A stretch of 6,282 nucleotides of DNA from Pseudomonadota bacterium (GTDB lineage Bacteria; Pseudomonadota; Alphaproteobacteria; Rhodospirillales; Magnetospirillaceae): the NCBI GenBank assembly GCA_023437865.1, contig JAEZFE010000311.1:1-6282 (forward strand), given 5' to 3'. Each line of letters begins with the position of its first letter. Position 1 is the first letter of the stretch. Below the pieces are notes generated by a model. It saw only the letters and a program-made list of their open reading frames with translations, ran no database searches and was not told where the DNA came from. Shown piece by piece: positions 5,673 to 6,282 of this stretch. The translations under genes were made by a program, and so were the position numbers.

Positions 5673-5755
5673 AACGAATTCTCATGCTCAGATTGTGCGC
5701 AAGTTGCCGCCAGCATCCCACCTGCGACTTGCGACGGCTTGTGTCGGCCTGTGGC

Positions 5756-5770
5756 CCCGTTGTGAACGGG
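5756..5770. terminator. Short hairpin just after the proline iminopeptidase stop codon
   Basis: CCCGTT (5756-5761) and AACGGG (5765-5770) form a perfect 6-bp stem with a 3-nt loop, starting 8 nt beyond the stop codon at 5778. There is no T-tract on the minus strand after it (GCC follows), so it is at best a weak intrinsic terminator or an mRNA 3'-end stabiliser. Confidence 0.3.
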
Positions 5771-5777
5771 ATGTTAA

Positions 5778-6282
5778 TCAGCCGGCCACGCCCCTCAGCC
5801 CCTCCATGGCCGCCACCAGGGCCAGGCGGATGCCCGGCTCCATGGCGGAATGGCCGGCGTCGGGAATCATGTTCAGCCGGGCGCGTGGCCAGTGGCGGGC
5901 CAGATCATCTGCGCTGGCAGGCGGGCACACCATGTCATAGCGCCCCTGCACGATGATCGCGGGCAGGTGGCGGATGCGGGGCATGCCCTCCAGCAGCTGG
6001 TTCGGCCGCAGGAAACCGTGGTTCACCATGTAATGGCATTCGATGCGCGCCATGGCCAGGCAGGCGCCGGGATCGGGCTCGCCGGGCTCGCCCCGCGGCA
6101 GCAGCCGCGCGCAGCTCTCCTCATAGGCGCACCAGATGCGCGCCGCCGGCATGTGCACATCAGGGTCGGGATCGGTCAGCCGGCGGTAATAGGCGGCCAG
6201 CAGATCACCCTCGGCATCGGGAATATGGGCGGCGAAGCGGCGGCGCGCTTCGGGAAAGAAGGTGCCCATGCCGGTCATGAAC
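5778..6282 (-). CDS. pip: Proline iminopeptidase (prolyl aminopeptidase), C-terminal part; 5' end outside window
   Basis: This is the C-terminal half or so of a proline iminopeptidase, a cytoplasmic alpha/beta-hydrolase of peptidase family S33 that releases N-terminal proline from peptides. The frame is open to the right window edge, so the ATG at 6278 is probably internal. Counting from it, 166 residues are seen. These are the cap-domain segments FFPEARRRFAAHIP (7-20) and LLAAYYRRLTDPDP (26-39), then ARIECHYMVNHGFL (77-90), where the Glu matches the family's RIE-HYF motif thought to bind the substrate amino group. The catalytic core follows with VQGRYDMVCPP (110-120, Asp115) and DAGHSAMEPG (140-149, His143). 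The 28-residue Asp-His distance fits the family triad. The nucleophilic serine lies outside the window. It is followed by a hairpin and about 118 nt before the DnaA-like gene, so it is probably a separate housekeeping unit. Confidence 0.88.
   Translation of the reverse strand, partial: FMTGMGTFFPEARRRFAAHIPDAEGDLLAAYYRRLTDPDPDVHMPAARIWCAYEESCARLLPRGEPGEPDPGACLAMARIECHYMVNHGFLRPNQLLEGMPRIRHLPAIIVQGRYDMVCPPASADDLARHWPRARLNMIPDAGHSAMEPGIRLALVAAMEGLRGVAG

Noticed and set aside
5699..5712. Sigma-54-like promoter TGGCGGCAACTTGC on the minus strand upstream of the DnaA-IV-like gene
   Set aside because: The GG-to-GC spacing is 9 nt rather than the required 10, and sigma-54 promoters tolerate spacing changes poorly.
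5660..5716. Longer N-terminus (19 extra residues) for the DnaA-IV-like protein
   Set aside because: The extension has no family similarity, and the ATG at 5659 has a strong, well-spaced AAAGGGG.

Overview
The window is about 6.3 kb of GC-rich DNA with densely packed genes, all on the minus strand. The protein families, the codon bias towards G/C at third positions and the many short gaps point to an alphaproteobacterium, most likely a Rhodospirillales member of the Magnetospirillum type. That placement is an overall impression from the proteins, not the result of a search. No RNA genes, insertion sequences, CRISPR arrays or prophage genes were seen.

In transcription order (right to left): a 5'-truncated proline iminopeptidase (6282-5778); a small protein that consists essentially of a DnaA domain IV DNA-binding fold (5659-5300); then a likely signalling operon of six genes. 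These are an OmpR-type response regulator (5192-4473), a soluble histidine kinase with an N-terminal receiver domain (4464-3151), a secreted SBP_bac_3-type solute-binding protein (3154-2399), a SiaB-family kinase (2341-1748), a SiaC-family phosphoprotein (1739-1353) and a second soluble histidine kinase (1349-291). The last gene is the start of a TerC-family membrane protein, cut by the left window edge (211-1).

The spacing supports cotranscription: 8 nt between regulator and kinase, a 4-nt ATGA overlap between kinase and binding protein, 57 nt before siaB, 8 nt before siaC and 3 nt before the last kinase. The likely logic is a phosphorelay (two kinases, a receiver on one of them, and a DNA-binding regulator) joined to a Sia-type serine/threonine partner switch, with a periplasmic binding protein as possible input. 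The Pseudomonas Sia pathway pairs SiaB/SiaC with the phosphatase SiaA and the diguanylate cyclase SiaD. Neither is in this window, and a histidine kinase sits where an output or partner gene might be expected. This unusual wiring is the most interesting feature here.

Upstream of the response regulator is a nearly perfect 12-13 bp inverted repeat ending 14 nt before its ATG, and further upstream a GTGACA pair repeated exactly 10 bp apart. Both are candidate regulatory elements for the operon. No stretch without a gene exceeds about 120 bp.
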